Part shown: one piece after another, positions 43,358 through 51,161 of the stretch | How the letters are laid out: every line of letters starts with the position of its first letter | Position numbering within the stretch: the stretch's first letter is position 1 | Origin: Marixanthomonas sp002364245 | GTDB taxonomy: Bacteria > Bacteroidota > Bacteroidia > Flavobacteriales > Flavobacteriaceae | Direction: 5' to 3' | DNA length: 64,000 nucleotides | Assembly (NCBI GenBank): GCA_963973455.1 | Contig: CAXAZF010000008.1 | Location: forward strand, 62,001-126,000 | Notes under the pieces: generated by a model | The model's database searches: none | What the model saw: only the letters and a program-made list of their open reading frames with translations | Told to the model about the DNA's origin: nothing | Program-made: the position numbers and the translations under genes

Positions 43358-44863
43358 ATGAAAACGAATGTAATAAACATATCCATTTTGGCAGCAGTGT
43401 GCCTTCTAGGATCACTAACTGCAAGTGCACAATTTACTCAAACAGCTAAAGTAGTAAGCCAAGACCGAGAGGGTCGAGCAGAATATGGTACTTCAGTAGA
43501 TATTAAAGATAACTTTGCTATTGTAGGTGCTTCTCGTGAAAATATAGCAGCTGGAGCGGCATATATTTATAAAAAAGATAACGAAGGTACTTGGGGCGAT
43601 GCTCAAAAGTTAACAGCTTTCGATGCTTTTGAAATGGCGGAGTTTGGCGGAGCTTCAAAATTCGGGGAAGATTACTTAGTAGTTGCTTCCGGTAGAGGAG
43701 ATGTAGACGGTGTTGTAAGAGCTGGTGCATTGTATGTCTATAACTTTAATGACGGTGATGACACTTGGGATTTTGATGTTAAACTACATGCTTCAGACTA
43801 CAGTGGCGATGCTAAATTAGGAATGAACCCTACATCGTTAGATGTAGAGGGTAATATTATTCTAGGAGGTGCGCCAGGAGATTTAGGATGGACAGGTGCC
43901 GCTTATATTTTTGAGAAAGACGCAGGTGTTTGGACCGAAAAACAAAAGGTAACAAGTCCTAGCCCAATAGGAGGTGAAGCTTACGGAATAGGTGTTTCTA
44001 TTTCTGGCGAAACAATGGCTATAGGAGCCAATGAAACCGACAATCGCAAGGGCTCTGTGTATTTATATGAAAAAAATGCCTCAGGTGTTTGGGAATACAC
44101 ACAGCAAGTAATGGCATCAGATGCGACAAGCGAGTCTTTCTTCGGAAGCTCGGTAAGTCTGCACGGTGATCAGTTAATTGTTGGTGCATATGGAGCAGCT
44201 GGTGAAGCAGGGGCAGCCTACATATTTGAAAAGGATAGTTCAGGTGAATGGCAAGAAATACAGAAGTTAACAGGCGCACCTGCTACTGAAAGTGCACAAT
44301 TTGGATGGAGCACAGAAATTAAAGAAGAACATGCAGTCGTTAGTGCGCCACACGCATATGGATTTGATCCCGGAGAGATTTATTTCTACAAAAAAGACAC
44401 CGAAGGGACTTGGGTTGAAGAAGAGGTTATTCAGGGTGATGACACAGCGGGAGAAGATTTCTACGGCTGGAGTGTCGCTTTATATGGTGATCAAATAATT
44501 ACAGGAGCACCGTGGGAAGATCACGACGCCTCAGGAGGTGATGAAATAGACCGTGCAGGTTCAGCCTACATTTTTCGAAATGAATTATTATTGAACAATG
44601 CTTCTAATGAAGCTCAATTAGAGAACAACATAAGTGTCTATCCAGTCCCTGCTGTTGATGAAATAACTATTCAAGCTAAGAAAGTTTCCATAAGTAACAT
44701 CGTTTTATTCAATCAATTAGGGATGAGAGTAAAACAACAGCCCGTCTTGGCTCAAAAAGAAACTACCCTTATAGTTTCAGATATAGCTGAAGGAATTTAT
44801 TTCCTTAAAATAATCGATACTGAAGGGAAAGCTACAACTAAGAAAATAGTGAAGATTGAGTAA
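43358..44863 (+). CDS. T9SS-secreted FG-GAP-like beta-propeller protein
   Basis: 501 residues. Signal peptide about 1-24 (LLGSLTASAQ). The body is about seven FG-GAP/integrin-alpha-like blades with recurring FG-S/TSV and GAAYIYKKD/GAAYIFEKD strands (YGTSVDIKDNFAIVGAS, FFGSSVSLHGDQLIVGA, FYGWSVALYGDQIITGA). The C-terminus is a type A sorting domain (VYPVPAVDEITI, IAEGIYFLKI, TTKKIVKIE). It is co-directional with, and 31 bp from, the second Asp-box propeller, and ends before a clear terminator. Probably a surface or released binding protein, perhaps a partner of that propeller. Confidence 0.88.
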   Translation: MKTNVINISILAAVCLLGSLTASAQFTQTAKVVSQDREGRAEYGTSVDIKDNFAIVGASRENIAAGAAYIYKKDNEGTWGDAQKLTAFDAFEMAEFGGASKFGEDYLVVASGRGDVDGVVRAGALYVYNFNDGDDTWDFDVKLHASDYSGDAKLGMNPTSLDVEGNIILGGAPGDLGWTGAAYIFEKDAGVWTEKQKVTSPSPIGGEAYGIGVSISGETMAIGANETDNRKGSVYLYEKNASGVWEYTQQVMASDATSESFFGSSVSLHGDQLIVGAYGAAGEAGAAYIFEKDSSGEWQEIQKLTGAPATESAQFGWSTEIKEEHAVVSAPHAYGFDPGEIYFYKKDTEGTWVEEEVIQGDDTAGEDFYGWSVALYGDQIITGAPWEDHDASGGDEIDRAGSAYIFRNELLLNNASNEAQLENNISVYPVPAVDEITIQAKKVSISNIVLFNQLGMRVKQQPVLAQKETTLIVSDIAEGIYFLKIIDTEGKATTKKIVKIE

Positions 44864-44897
44864 TTTTTTTTTGATTAATTTAATGGTTAATATGTTG

Positions 44898-44930
44898 AAA
44901 GGCTGCTCATAAAGAGTGGCCTTTTGTTTT
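44898..44930 (+). terminator. Terminator after the FG-GAP gene
   Basis: AAAGGC (44898-44903) and CTC pair with GAG and GCCTTT (44919-44924), followed by TTTTGTTTT, 35 bp after the stop. Confidence 0.8.
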
Positions 44931-45134
44931 AAAAAATTTCAAAACCCATCTTGAAATTATAAAGTATATTATTTGCAAAAAAAATGATTACTTATTTAAT
45001 ATAAAGTCTTTAAAATCCGGTTTAAATAGTCAACTTTTAATAAATAATTATAGAGTTTTTTTTGTAAAAAACAGCTTATTTATATTATTTTTGGGTGATT
45101 TTATTATTAATATAATAACAAGGAACCCCATATT

Positions 45135-45593
45135 TTGAAAAAAGAAGTATTATTCTTAATAATTCAGTTTATACTCTTCTCTTTATATTTTATTGATATT
45201 CATATTGTTTCCTATTCATTTCCTTCATGGATTAACTATATATTATTGTCATTAGTAGGTTGTGGCTTTGTTGTTATTTTTCTAGGAATACTCAATTTAA
45301 ATGATGATCTAAGTGGAATAAATCCCAAAAAAGGGAAACCGATGGTTTTTAATGGGATATACAGGCATGTGCGCCATCCCATATATTCGGGAATTCTTAT
45401 AAGTATGCTGGCATATGCCCTTTTTACAGGTTCAGTATTTAAATTTATTTTAACCCTGGTTATGGGCGTTGTCTTTTATTATAAATCTAGTAACGAAGAA
45501 AACTGGATGCTTAAAAAGTATGAACAGTATCGAGTTTATAAAGAGAAAACCGGCCGTTTTCTTCCAAAGTACCGAAATAAGAATTACCAATAA
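45135..45593 (+). CDS. Isoprenylcysteine methyltransferase-like membrane protein
   Basis: 152 residues, start TTG at 45135. About four membrane helices and the ICMT/PEMT signature: NGIYRHVRHPIYSGILIS with the RHP catalytic region, then NEENWMLKKYEQYRVY(K)EKTGRF in the last third. Such proteins transfer methyl groups from SAM to membrane substrates; bacterial members often have unknown substrates. The upstream gap 44931-45134 is very AT-rich without an evident gene. The length is near the family norm. Confidence 0.88.
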   Translation: MKKEVLFLIIQFILFSLYFIDIHIVSYSFPSWINYILLSLVGCGFVVIFLGILNLNDDLSGINPKKGKPMVFNGIYRHVRHPIYSGILISMLAYALFTGSVFKFILTLVMGVVFYYKSSNEENWMLKKYEQYRVYKEKTGRFLPKYRNKNYQ

Positions 45594-45681
45594 AATAATA
45601 ACCTTTCTTAATAACTTTCCTTGTAAGGTTCTACCTAAAGTTACTACTTTTACATTCTAAAATATTTTGAAGAAAACTATT

Positions 45682-46650
45682 ATGGCAGATACTATTGAAA
45701 AAATTAAATGTTTGATTATTGGTTCTGGTCCAGCAGGATATACAGCGGCAATATATGCATCAAGAGCAGATTTAAAACCTGTAATGTATACTGGTATGGA
45801 GCCAGGAGGGCAATTAACAACCACTACCGAGGTTGATAACTTTCCCGGTTACCCAGATGGCATAGACGGCCCTACTATGATGGTTCAGCTACAAAAACAA
45901 GCTGAGCGTTTTGGAACCGAAGTACGCATTGGTATGGTTACAGCCGTAGACTTTAGTGATAAAGTAGGTGGAACTCATAAAGTAACAGTAGATAATAAGA
46001 AACAAATTGAAGCTGAAACTGTAATTATTTCAACAGGTGCAACTGCAAAATACCTAGGCTTGCCAAGTGAGCAGAAGTTACGTGGTGGTGGAGTTTCTGC
46101 CTGTGCCGTGTGTGATGGTTTCTTCTATAAAGGACAAGATGTAGCAATAGTAGGAGGAGGCGATACAGCTGCTGAAGAAGCTACCTACCTTGCTAATATT
46201 TGTAATAAAGTAACCATGTTGGTTCGTAAAGATTATATGAAAGCATCAAAAGCGATGCAACATCGAGTTACAAATACTAAAAATATAGACCTGCGTTACA
46301 ATACCGAAGTGGATGAGGTTATAGGGGATCAAGTTGTAGAAGGACTTCGAATGGTTAATAATGAAACAGGTGAGAAAGAAGAGATTAAAATCACCGGATT
46401 GTTTATTGCAATTGGACATAAACCCAATACTGAAATATTTAAAGGACAGTTAGATATGGACGATACGGGATATGTAATTACCAAAGGAAAGAGCACTAAA
46501 ACAAATAGACCTGGTGTTTTTGCAAGTGGTGACGTACAGGATAAAGAATATCGTCAAGCCGTTACAGCAGCTGGGACAGGTTGCATGGCAGCGCTAGATG
46601 CAGAACGTTACTTGCAAACTATTGAAACTGAAAAAGCTGTAGAGGCTTAG
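45682..46650 (+). CDS. trxB: Thioredoxin-disulfide reductase
   Basis: 322 residues from ATG 45682; a TTG at 45667 would add five residues. FAD site GSGPAGYTAAIYASRADL, redox motif CAVC in GVSACAVCDGFFYKG, NADPH motif VGGGDTAAEEATYLA, and the FAD-closing GVFASGDVQDKEYRQAVTA. It reduces thioredoxin with NADPH in the cytosol and indirectly feeds envelope TlpA-type proteins. Monocistronic, ending before a terminator shared with the convergent DUF4442 gene. Confidence 0.96.
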   Translation: MADTIEKIKCLIIGSGPAGYTAAIYASRADLKPVMYTGMEPGGQLTTTTEVDNFPGYPDGIDGPTMMVQLQKQAERFGTEVRIGMVTAVDFSDKVGGTHKVTVDNKKQIEAETVIISTGATAKYLGLPSEQKLRGGGVSACAVCDGFFYKGQDVAIVGGGDTAAEEATYLANICNKVTMLVRKDYMKASKAMQHRVTNTKNIDLRYNTEVDEVIGDQVVEGLRMVNNETGEKEEIKITGLFIAIGHKPNTEIFKGQLDMDDTGYVITKGKSTKTNRPGVFASGDVQDKEYRQAVTAAGTGCMAALDAERYLQTIETEKAVEA

Positions 46651-46670
46651 TAAAAAAGAAAACAAATATT

Positions 46671-46710
46671 AAAAAGTCTGGTAAGTATTCTTATCGGACT
46701 TTTTATTTTT
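46671..46710. terminator. Terminator between trxB and the DUF4442 gene
   Basis: AAAAAGTC (46671-46678) pairs with GACTTTTT (46697-46704), with an inner GGTAAG/TTATC pairing, followed by ATTTTT. Well placed 20 bp after the trxB stop. Confidence 0.8.
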
Positions 46711-46757
46711 AATAAAATTGGTCAACCAATCACCTTTAGGGTAGGAGAGGTAAATGG

Positions 46758-47219
46758 TTACTTCTTCACTTTCACCTTAACTGTCCATTCAAACTCAAAA
46801 GTAGAAACAACATCTCCTGCTTTATCAACACCTTGAGATTTCATCCAGATGGTTTGACCTTCTCCAGTTTTAACAGCTGCTTGAATGGCTTCTTTTACTT
46901 TAATTCCATCTTCACAGGTAAACTTGATTCTACCTTTTGCTTTTTTAGAAAACGAAGCTTTATTATTGGCCACCAGCATTGAAATTCTTTCATCACTTTC
47001 TTTAATGGTCGCCATGACCATGGCACCGGTGCTCAACTCGGCAGCCATTCCTTGCACGGCCCAAAACATAGACTTAAAAGGGTTCTGATTAATCCATTTA
47101 TGCCTTACTGAAGTTACGCAAGTTGTTTCATTTATACTCTTAACCCGAACACCCGTAAACCAAGCGGAAGGTAATTTAAAAAATAAAAAAGTATTGATCT
47201 TTGAAGGTGTAAGTGGCAT
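46758..47219 (-). CDS. DUF4442 hotdog-fold protein (thioesterase-like)
   Basis: 153 residues. The NPFKSMFWAVQGMAAELSTG helix is the central helix of hotdog-fold thioesterases, with the family pattern NPF...AxxxAAELxxG. Two strand-rich flanks complete the fold. DUF4442 members are presumed acyl-CoA or acyl-ACP thioesterases; no catalytic residue can be pinned down confidently. It is divergent from the DUF4870 operon. Confidence 0.85.
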   Translation of the reverse strand: MPLTPSKINTFLFFKLPSAWFTGVRVKSINETTCVTSVRHKWINQNPFKSMFWAVQGMAAELSTGAMVMATIKESDERISMLVANNKASFSKKAKGRIKFTCEDGIKVKEAIQAAVKTGEGQTIWMKSQGVDKAGDVVSTFEFEWTVKVKVKK

Positions 47220-47277
47220 ATTCAGTGGTTTTAAGGCGAATATACACCAAAAAAAGGAACCTTGCTAATTCTTAAAG

Positions 47278-47313
47278 TTATGTTAAATTTTAGTACTATG
47301 CGTAACATAATAC
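47278..47313. promoter_or_regulatory. Candidate PadR operator: two overlapping dyads
   Basis: A perfect 8-bp inverted repeat TTATGTTA (47278-47285) and TAACATAA (47303-47310), with a second near-perfect dyad GTACTATG (47293-47300) and CATAATAC (47306-47313). PadR sites are typically ATGT-N-ACAT dyads. It lies 14 bp upstream of the -7 box of the operon that contains the PadR gene. Confidence 0.5.
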
Positions 47314-47326
47314 CTTTTTTTGTACA

Positions 47327-47334
47327 TATATTTG
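47327..47334 (+). promoter_or_regulatory. Flavobacterial -7 box for the DUF4870-PadR-PspC-GIN operon
   Basis: TATATTTG, a perfect TAnnTTTG, 19 bp upstream of ATG 47354. Confidence 0.6.
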
Positions 47335-47353
47335 TATAAGAAATTAATGAGCA

Positions 47354-47890
47354 ATGGCAACAACCTTTACAAATCTATCTGAAAAAGAAGCTGAAAATCA
47401 AAAGAATATCGCAGCTGGAATTCATTTAAGTACCTTTTTAAAGTATTTATTTCCATTTGCAAATTTTATAGCTCCGTTGATACTTTGGACCATTCATAAA
47501 GAAAAACCATTTGTGGATAGTCACGGAAAGAGAGCGATAAATTTTCAGTTAAGCGTTTTGTTATATTCAATAGGAATAGGAGTATTATGCTTACCATTCT
47601 TTGTCATTTTTGCGGCAGATTTTATTTCACTTATTGAAGCAATGGAGCACACCATAGGAAATCCTGGCTTTGCTGAAATTAGAAATCTTTCAGGATATAT
47701 TCTTTTATTCGGAATTGCAGGATTGTTACTTTTCGGCTTATTCATATTAGAACTGTACGCCGTAATCACCGCAACTATGTATGCCGCTAAAGGCAAACTA
47801 TATAAATACCCATTATGCATACCTTTTTTAAAACCAACCTCTGAACCCGTTTCAGACATCAATCAATCAAAAAATGAGCACACTAGTTAA
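47354..47890 (+). CDS. DUF4870 membrane protein
   Basis: 178 residues with three to four helices. The family pattern is seen in the NIAAGIHLSTFLKYLFP start, then PLILWTIHKEKPFVDSHGKR and AINFQLSVLLYSIG, the hallmark of DUF4870. Function unknown; members are often near stress or PspC genes. It is the first gene of an operon and its last 17 bases overlap the next small gene. Confidence 0.9.
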   Translation: MATTFTNLSEKEAENQKNIAAGIHLSTFLKYLFPFANFIAPLILWTIHKEKPFVDSHGKRAINFQLSVLLYSIGIGVLCLPFFVIFAADFISLIEAMEHTIGNPGFAEIRNLSGYILLFGIAGLLLFGLFILELYAVITATMYAAKGKLYKYPLCIPFLKPTSEPVSDINQSKNEHTS

Positions 47891-48044
47891 CATCGTATTA
47901 GCAGCAGTTTTAAGTTTTTTAGGCGCCGAGGTGCAAAAAGAGCGTAACGAAACAGCCATGAATACATCGATACAATGCCAGCAAACCGTTGAAAACGTAC
48001 AAGCAGTATTGTTCACAGAAAATGAAGCTATTAATTGTAAATAG
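47874..48044 (+). CDS. Small 56-aa protein between DUF4870 and PadR genes
   Basis: ATG 47874 to TAG 48042-48044. It starts MSTLVNIVLAAVLSFLGAEV, a hydrophobic N-terminus that could be a signal anchor, followed by a polar C-terminus with two cysteines (IQCQQ, INCK). Overlap of 17 bp with the DUF4870 gene and only 5 bp before the PadR gene make it likely to be translated in the operon. No known family. Confidence 0.65.
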   Translation: MSTLVNIVLAAVLSFLGAEVQKERNETAMNTSIQCQQTVENVQAVLFTENEAINCK

Positions 48045-48049
48045 GACCG

Positions 48050-48388
48050 ATGAAAATTGAAAACACAAAAGCGCAAATGCGTAAAGGAGTTTTGGAATAT
48101 TGTATCCTTTCCGTTTTAAAAGATGGCGAGGCATATACATCAGATATTCTAGACACCTTAAAAGACGCAAAAATGCTGGTAGTAGAAGGAACAATCTATC
48201 CGCTGCTTACCCGATTAAAAAACGCAGGATTACTTTCCTACCGATGGGAAGAATCCACCAGTGGACCACCACGTAAATATTATGAACTGACCGAAACCGG
48301 ACAGCTATTTTTAAATGAATTGAATACTACCTGGAGCGAGTTGCAACAGGCAGTACACAGAGTAACCAGCGAAAACACTACGAAATGA
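48050..48388 (+). CDS. PadR family transcriptional regulator
   Basis: 112 residues with the PadR winged helix: EYCILSVLKDGEAYTSDILD, the recognition region VVEGTIYPLLTRLKNAGLLS and the wing SGPPRKYYELTETGQLFL. The short C-terminal helix provides dimerisation. It probably represses its own operon through the dyads at 47278-47313. The final ATGA (48385-48388) overlaps the PspC gene start. Confidence 0.93.
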   Translation: MKIENTKAQMRKGVLEYCILSVLKDGEAYTSDILDTLKDAKMLVVEGTIYPLLTRLKNAGLLSYRWEESTSGPPRKYYELTETGQLFLNELNTTWSELQQAVHRVTSENTTK

Positions 48389-50172
48389 AAAAGACAGTAA
48401 ACATAAATTTAGCAGGTACCTTTTTTCATATAGATGAAGATGCCTTCGGGAAACTTTCAAGATACCTCGATGCTATTAAAAAATCGCTTACCGATCCTAA
48501 TGGAAGTGACGAAATTATGCGGGATATTGAAGCTCGTATTGCTGAACTTTTTTCAGAAAAAATCGAGACGAAAGCTCAGGTAATTTCTTTAAAAGAATTG
48601 GACGAGGTAATAGCCGTAATGGGACAACCGGAAGACTATCAGGTTGATGAAGAAATGTTTGAAGACGTACCACCTACTCAAAAAACATCACGTCGCCGAA
48701 AATCGACCAGACAGCAATTGTTCAGGGATATTGACAATAAATTTATCTCAGGGGTTTCCTCTGGGTTAGGTCATTATTTGGGTATCGATGCAATCTGGAT
48801 TCGTCTACTTTGGATCATCTTGACGATTCTTTCACAAGGAGTATTTATTGTCGTGTACATTATCTTCTGGATATTGGTTCCAGCGGCGGTGACCACTTCA
48901 GATAAATTGAGAATGACTGGCGAACCCGTTAATATTTCAAACATAGAACGGAAATTTAAGGAAGGTTATGACACCGTTGCCGATAAAGTAAAAAATGCCG
49001 ATTACGATAAATATGGACAAAAAGTAAAAAAGGGAACTTCGGGTTTCTTTGATACGGTGGGTAAAATAATCGTGACGCTATTCACCATTTTTGTGAAGTT
49101 TTTAGGACTGTTATTTATCCTTATATCAATAAGTGCTTTGATCGGCCTTATCGTTAGTTTGTTTACGTTAGGCACCGTAGGATTCTGGGGTACTGGCGAA
49201 GTGATGGAGTACATAACTATGTTCGACACCACCGGAACACCCATCTGGATTATTTCTCTATTAACGCTTTTCGCAGTTGGAATTCCATTTTTTGTACTAT
49301 TCATTTTAGGACTTAAAATGTTAATCAACAACTTAAAGTCGATAGGGACAAAAGCAAAGATCACTTTATTAATCGTATGGTTTATATCATTGATTGTTTT
49401 GGGTATCCTTGGTATAAAACAAGCTACACAAAGAGCGTATGATGGAGAAGATATTGCTGAAACAGCCCTTCCCGTTAAAAAAGGAGATACGTTGCAGTTA
49501 AAGATGCGTGCCGACAGTCAATATGAATATGAAACACATCGTCACGGTGGATTAGAGCTGAAATACAATGAAAATGACGAACGTGTAATTTACAGCAACG
49601 ATATTCGATTAATCGTTCGTTCAACTAAGGATTCTGCTGGAAAACTATTGATTGAGCGTAAAGCTGAAGGAAAAAGCTTTTTAGACGCTAAAAAGCACGC
49701 TGAAGCCATTGAGTACAATTATTCTATGGAGAATGGATTTTTACTTTTAGATGGCTTTTTAACTACAGGAACAGAAAATAAATTCCACGATCAAGAAGTA
49801 GAGATAACGCTGTATTTACCTGAAGGGAGCATTTTAATTGCCGACAAAAATACGTATTCGTATCACAGAAATGATTCGAGATATGAAGATATTTTAGATA
49901 ATGGCGATGAGGAAAAAACACTATTGATAATTCGCGATGACACACAGTGTCTAGATTGTGAAGATATTGTCGATGAGGAAGAAATAGAGTTTTCTGAGGA
50001 AGATTCAGAAATGGAAGAAAATTTAGAAGAAGTTAATAATAACGCTTCTTCAGAAACATGGAAGCAGAAAGTGAATGATGTTTTTAAAGAAAGTAATGAT
50101 GATAATGAGCCAGCAGAGAATAAAAGACAGGAGAATAAAACAATAGTAACAGATTCGATCAATAACCAATAA
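48385..50172 (+). CDS. PspC domain protein with N-terminal NINLAG domain
   Basis: 595 residues. Residues 1-90 form a conserved Bacteroidota PspC N-terminal domain (VNINLAGTFFHIDEDAFGKL then IRDIEARIAELF-like). The PspC domain is about 110-170 (FISGVSSGLGHYLGIDAIWI), followed by three or four more membrane helices (to about 345). The C-terminal half (350-540) is beta-rich and resembles DUF4097 domains, ending in an acidic tail with a CLDC motif (about 524-527). It may sense envelope stress. The gene overlaps padR by four bases and is 12 bp before the head-GIN gene. Confidence 0.92.
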   Translation: MKKTVNINLAGTFFHIDEDAFGKLSRYLDAIKKSLTDPNGSDEIMRDIEARIAELFSEKIETKAQVISLKELDEVIAVMGQPEDYQVDEEMFEDVPPTQKTSRRRKSTRQQLFRDIDNKFISGVSSGLGHYLGIDAIWIRLLWIILTILSQGVFIVVYIIFWILVPAAVTTSDKLRMTGEPVNISNIERKFKEGYDTVADKVKNADYDKYGQKVKKGTSGFFDTVGKIIVTLFTIFVKFLGLLFILISISALIGLIVSLFTLGTVGFWGTGEVMEYITMFDTTGTPIWIISLLTLFAVGIPFFVLFILGLKMLINNLKSIGTKAKITLLIVWFISLIVLGILGIKQATQRAYDGEDIAETALPVKKGDTLQLKMRADSQYEYETHRHGGLELKYNENDERVIYSNDIRLIVRSTKDSAGKLLIERKAEGKSFLDAKKHAEAIEYNYSMENGFLLLDGFLTTGTENKFHDQEVEITLYLPEGSILIADKNTYSYHRNDSRYEDILDNGDEEKTLLIIRDDTQCLDCEDIVDEEEIEFSEEDSEMEENLEEVNNNASSETWKQKVNDVFKESNDDNEPAENKRQENKTIVTDSINNQ

Positions 50173-50184
50173 ATCAATACAATC

Positions 50185-50910
50185 ATGAAACCAATCCAAG
50201 TAATTTTACTAGTCTTGATAGCAGGTTTAAGCACTGCTTGCCAGTTTGATATTAACCTTGGCCAGACCAATGGTAACGGTAACGTAGTAACCGAAGAACG
50301 CCCAGTATCAGAATCCTTCAACGCAGTACGCGGAAGCGCAGGTTTAGATGTATTCTTAACACAAGGTGACGAGGAAAAAATTGTTGTAGAAGCCGATGAA
50401 AACCTACTTGCTATTATTGAAACTGAAATAATAGACGGCAAACTAAAAATAGGAACTAAAGAAAACATTGGTCGTTCTAAAGCAAAAAAAGTATATGTAA
50501 CGTATACTGAATTAAACACCATTGAAGCCAGCAGCGGTGCCGATGTGATAGGAAACTCAGTAGTGGAAAGCGAACGCTTAACATTAGATTGTAGTAGCGG
50601 TGCTGATCTTGAAGTGGAAGTGTTCTCAAAACATGTAATTGCCGAAACCAGCAGCGGTGCCGATATAAATGTTTCTGGTAAAGCAACAAGTCTAGATGCT
50701 TCAGCTTCTAGCGGAAGTGATTTAAATGCGAAAGATTTATTGGTAATTAATTGTACGGCCGATGTTTCAAGCGGAGCAGATATTACCGTAAATGTAAAAG
50801 AAAAGCTTATTTCTGAAACCTCTAGTGGTGGCGATGTTCATTATTACGGTAACCCAGGTAATGTTTCGAAAAACGAAAGCAAATCTGGCGGTGGAACCCA
50901 TAAAATGTGA
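50185..50910 (+). CDS. Head-GIN domain lipoprotein (DUF2807)
   Basis: 241 residues. Lipoprotein signal with lipobox LSTAC (cysteine near residue 19). The DUF2807/GIN beta-solenoid runs from about 40 to 220, with ASSGADV, CSSGADL, TSSGADI and SSGSDL-type loops repeating every 20 or so residues. Probably anchored in the envelope. Function unknown, but these are often encoded with PspC-domain genes, as here. The stop codon begins the 11-bp arm of a hairpin. Confidence 0.92.
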   Translation: MKPIQVILLVLIAGLSTACQFDINLGQTNGNGNVVTEERPVSESFNAVRGSAGLDVFLTQGDEEKIVVEADENLLAIIETEIIDGKLKIGTKENIGRSKAKKVYVTYTELNTIEASSGADVIGNSVVESERLTLDCSSGADLEVEVFSKHVIAETSSGADINVSGKATSLDASASSGSDLNAKDLLVINCTADVSSGADITVNVKEKLISETSSGGDVHYYGNPGNVSKNESKSGGGTHKM

Positions 50911-50937
50911 TAATAAAACTTTTTGATTTTATTATCA
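50908..50937 (+). terminator. Hairpin starting at the head-GIN stop codon
   Basis: TGATAATAAAA (50908-50918) pairs with TTTTATTATCA (50927-50937) around an 8-base loop. No U tract follows, so it may be a 3' stabilising or attenuating hairpin rather than the terminator. Confidence 0.5.
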
Positions 50938-50939
50938 CA

Positions 50940-50986
50940 CTGAACTTACCTCGCCGGCAGGCAGGCTTGTCGAAGTGTTATTTCAG
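50940..50986. repeat. Dispersed repeat word with insertion (CTGAACTT...GTCGAAGTG)
   Basis: CTGAACTT is separated from GTCGAAGTG by a GC-rich 19-20 base insert (containing CGCCGGCAGGCAGGC), followed by TTATTTCAG. The TGTCGAAGTG part is shared with 3928-3937 and in altered form with 32580-32596. It looks like a member of a dispersed intergenic repeat family. Confidence 0.45.
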
Positions 50987-51054
50987 AATGTAATATACTT
51001 ATTGACAGAAATCAAGATACTGGTAGAACCATTTTTAATAACCAACCAAAAAAC

Positions 51055-51085
51055 AAAAACCGAAGACAATTCAGCTTCGGTTTTT
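51055..51085 (+). terminator. Terminator of the DUF4870-PspC-GIN operon
   Basis: AAAAACCGAAG (51055-51065) pairs perfectly with CTTCGGTTTTT (51075-51085) around a 9-base loop, ending in Ts. Confidence 0.85.
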
Positions 51086-51161
51086 GTTGTTTCAGTAGTT
51101 TTTATTTTAAGCTTACAATCTATAATTACTATTTTAGTAGCGTAAAAATAAGTAAGAGAAC

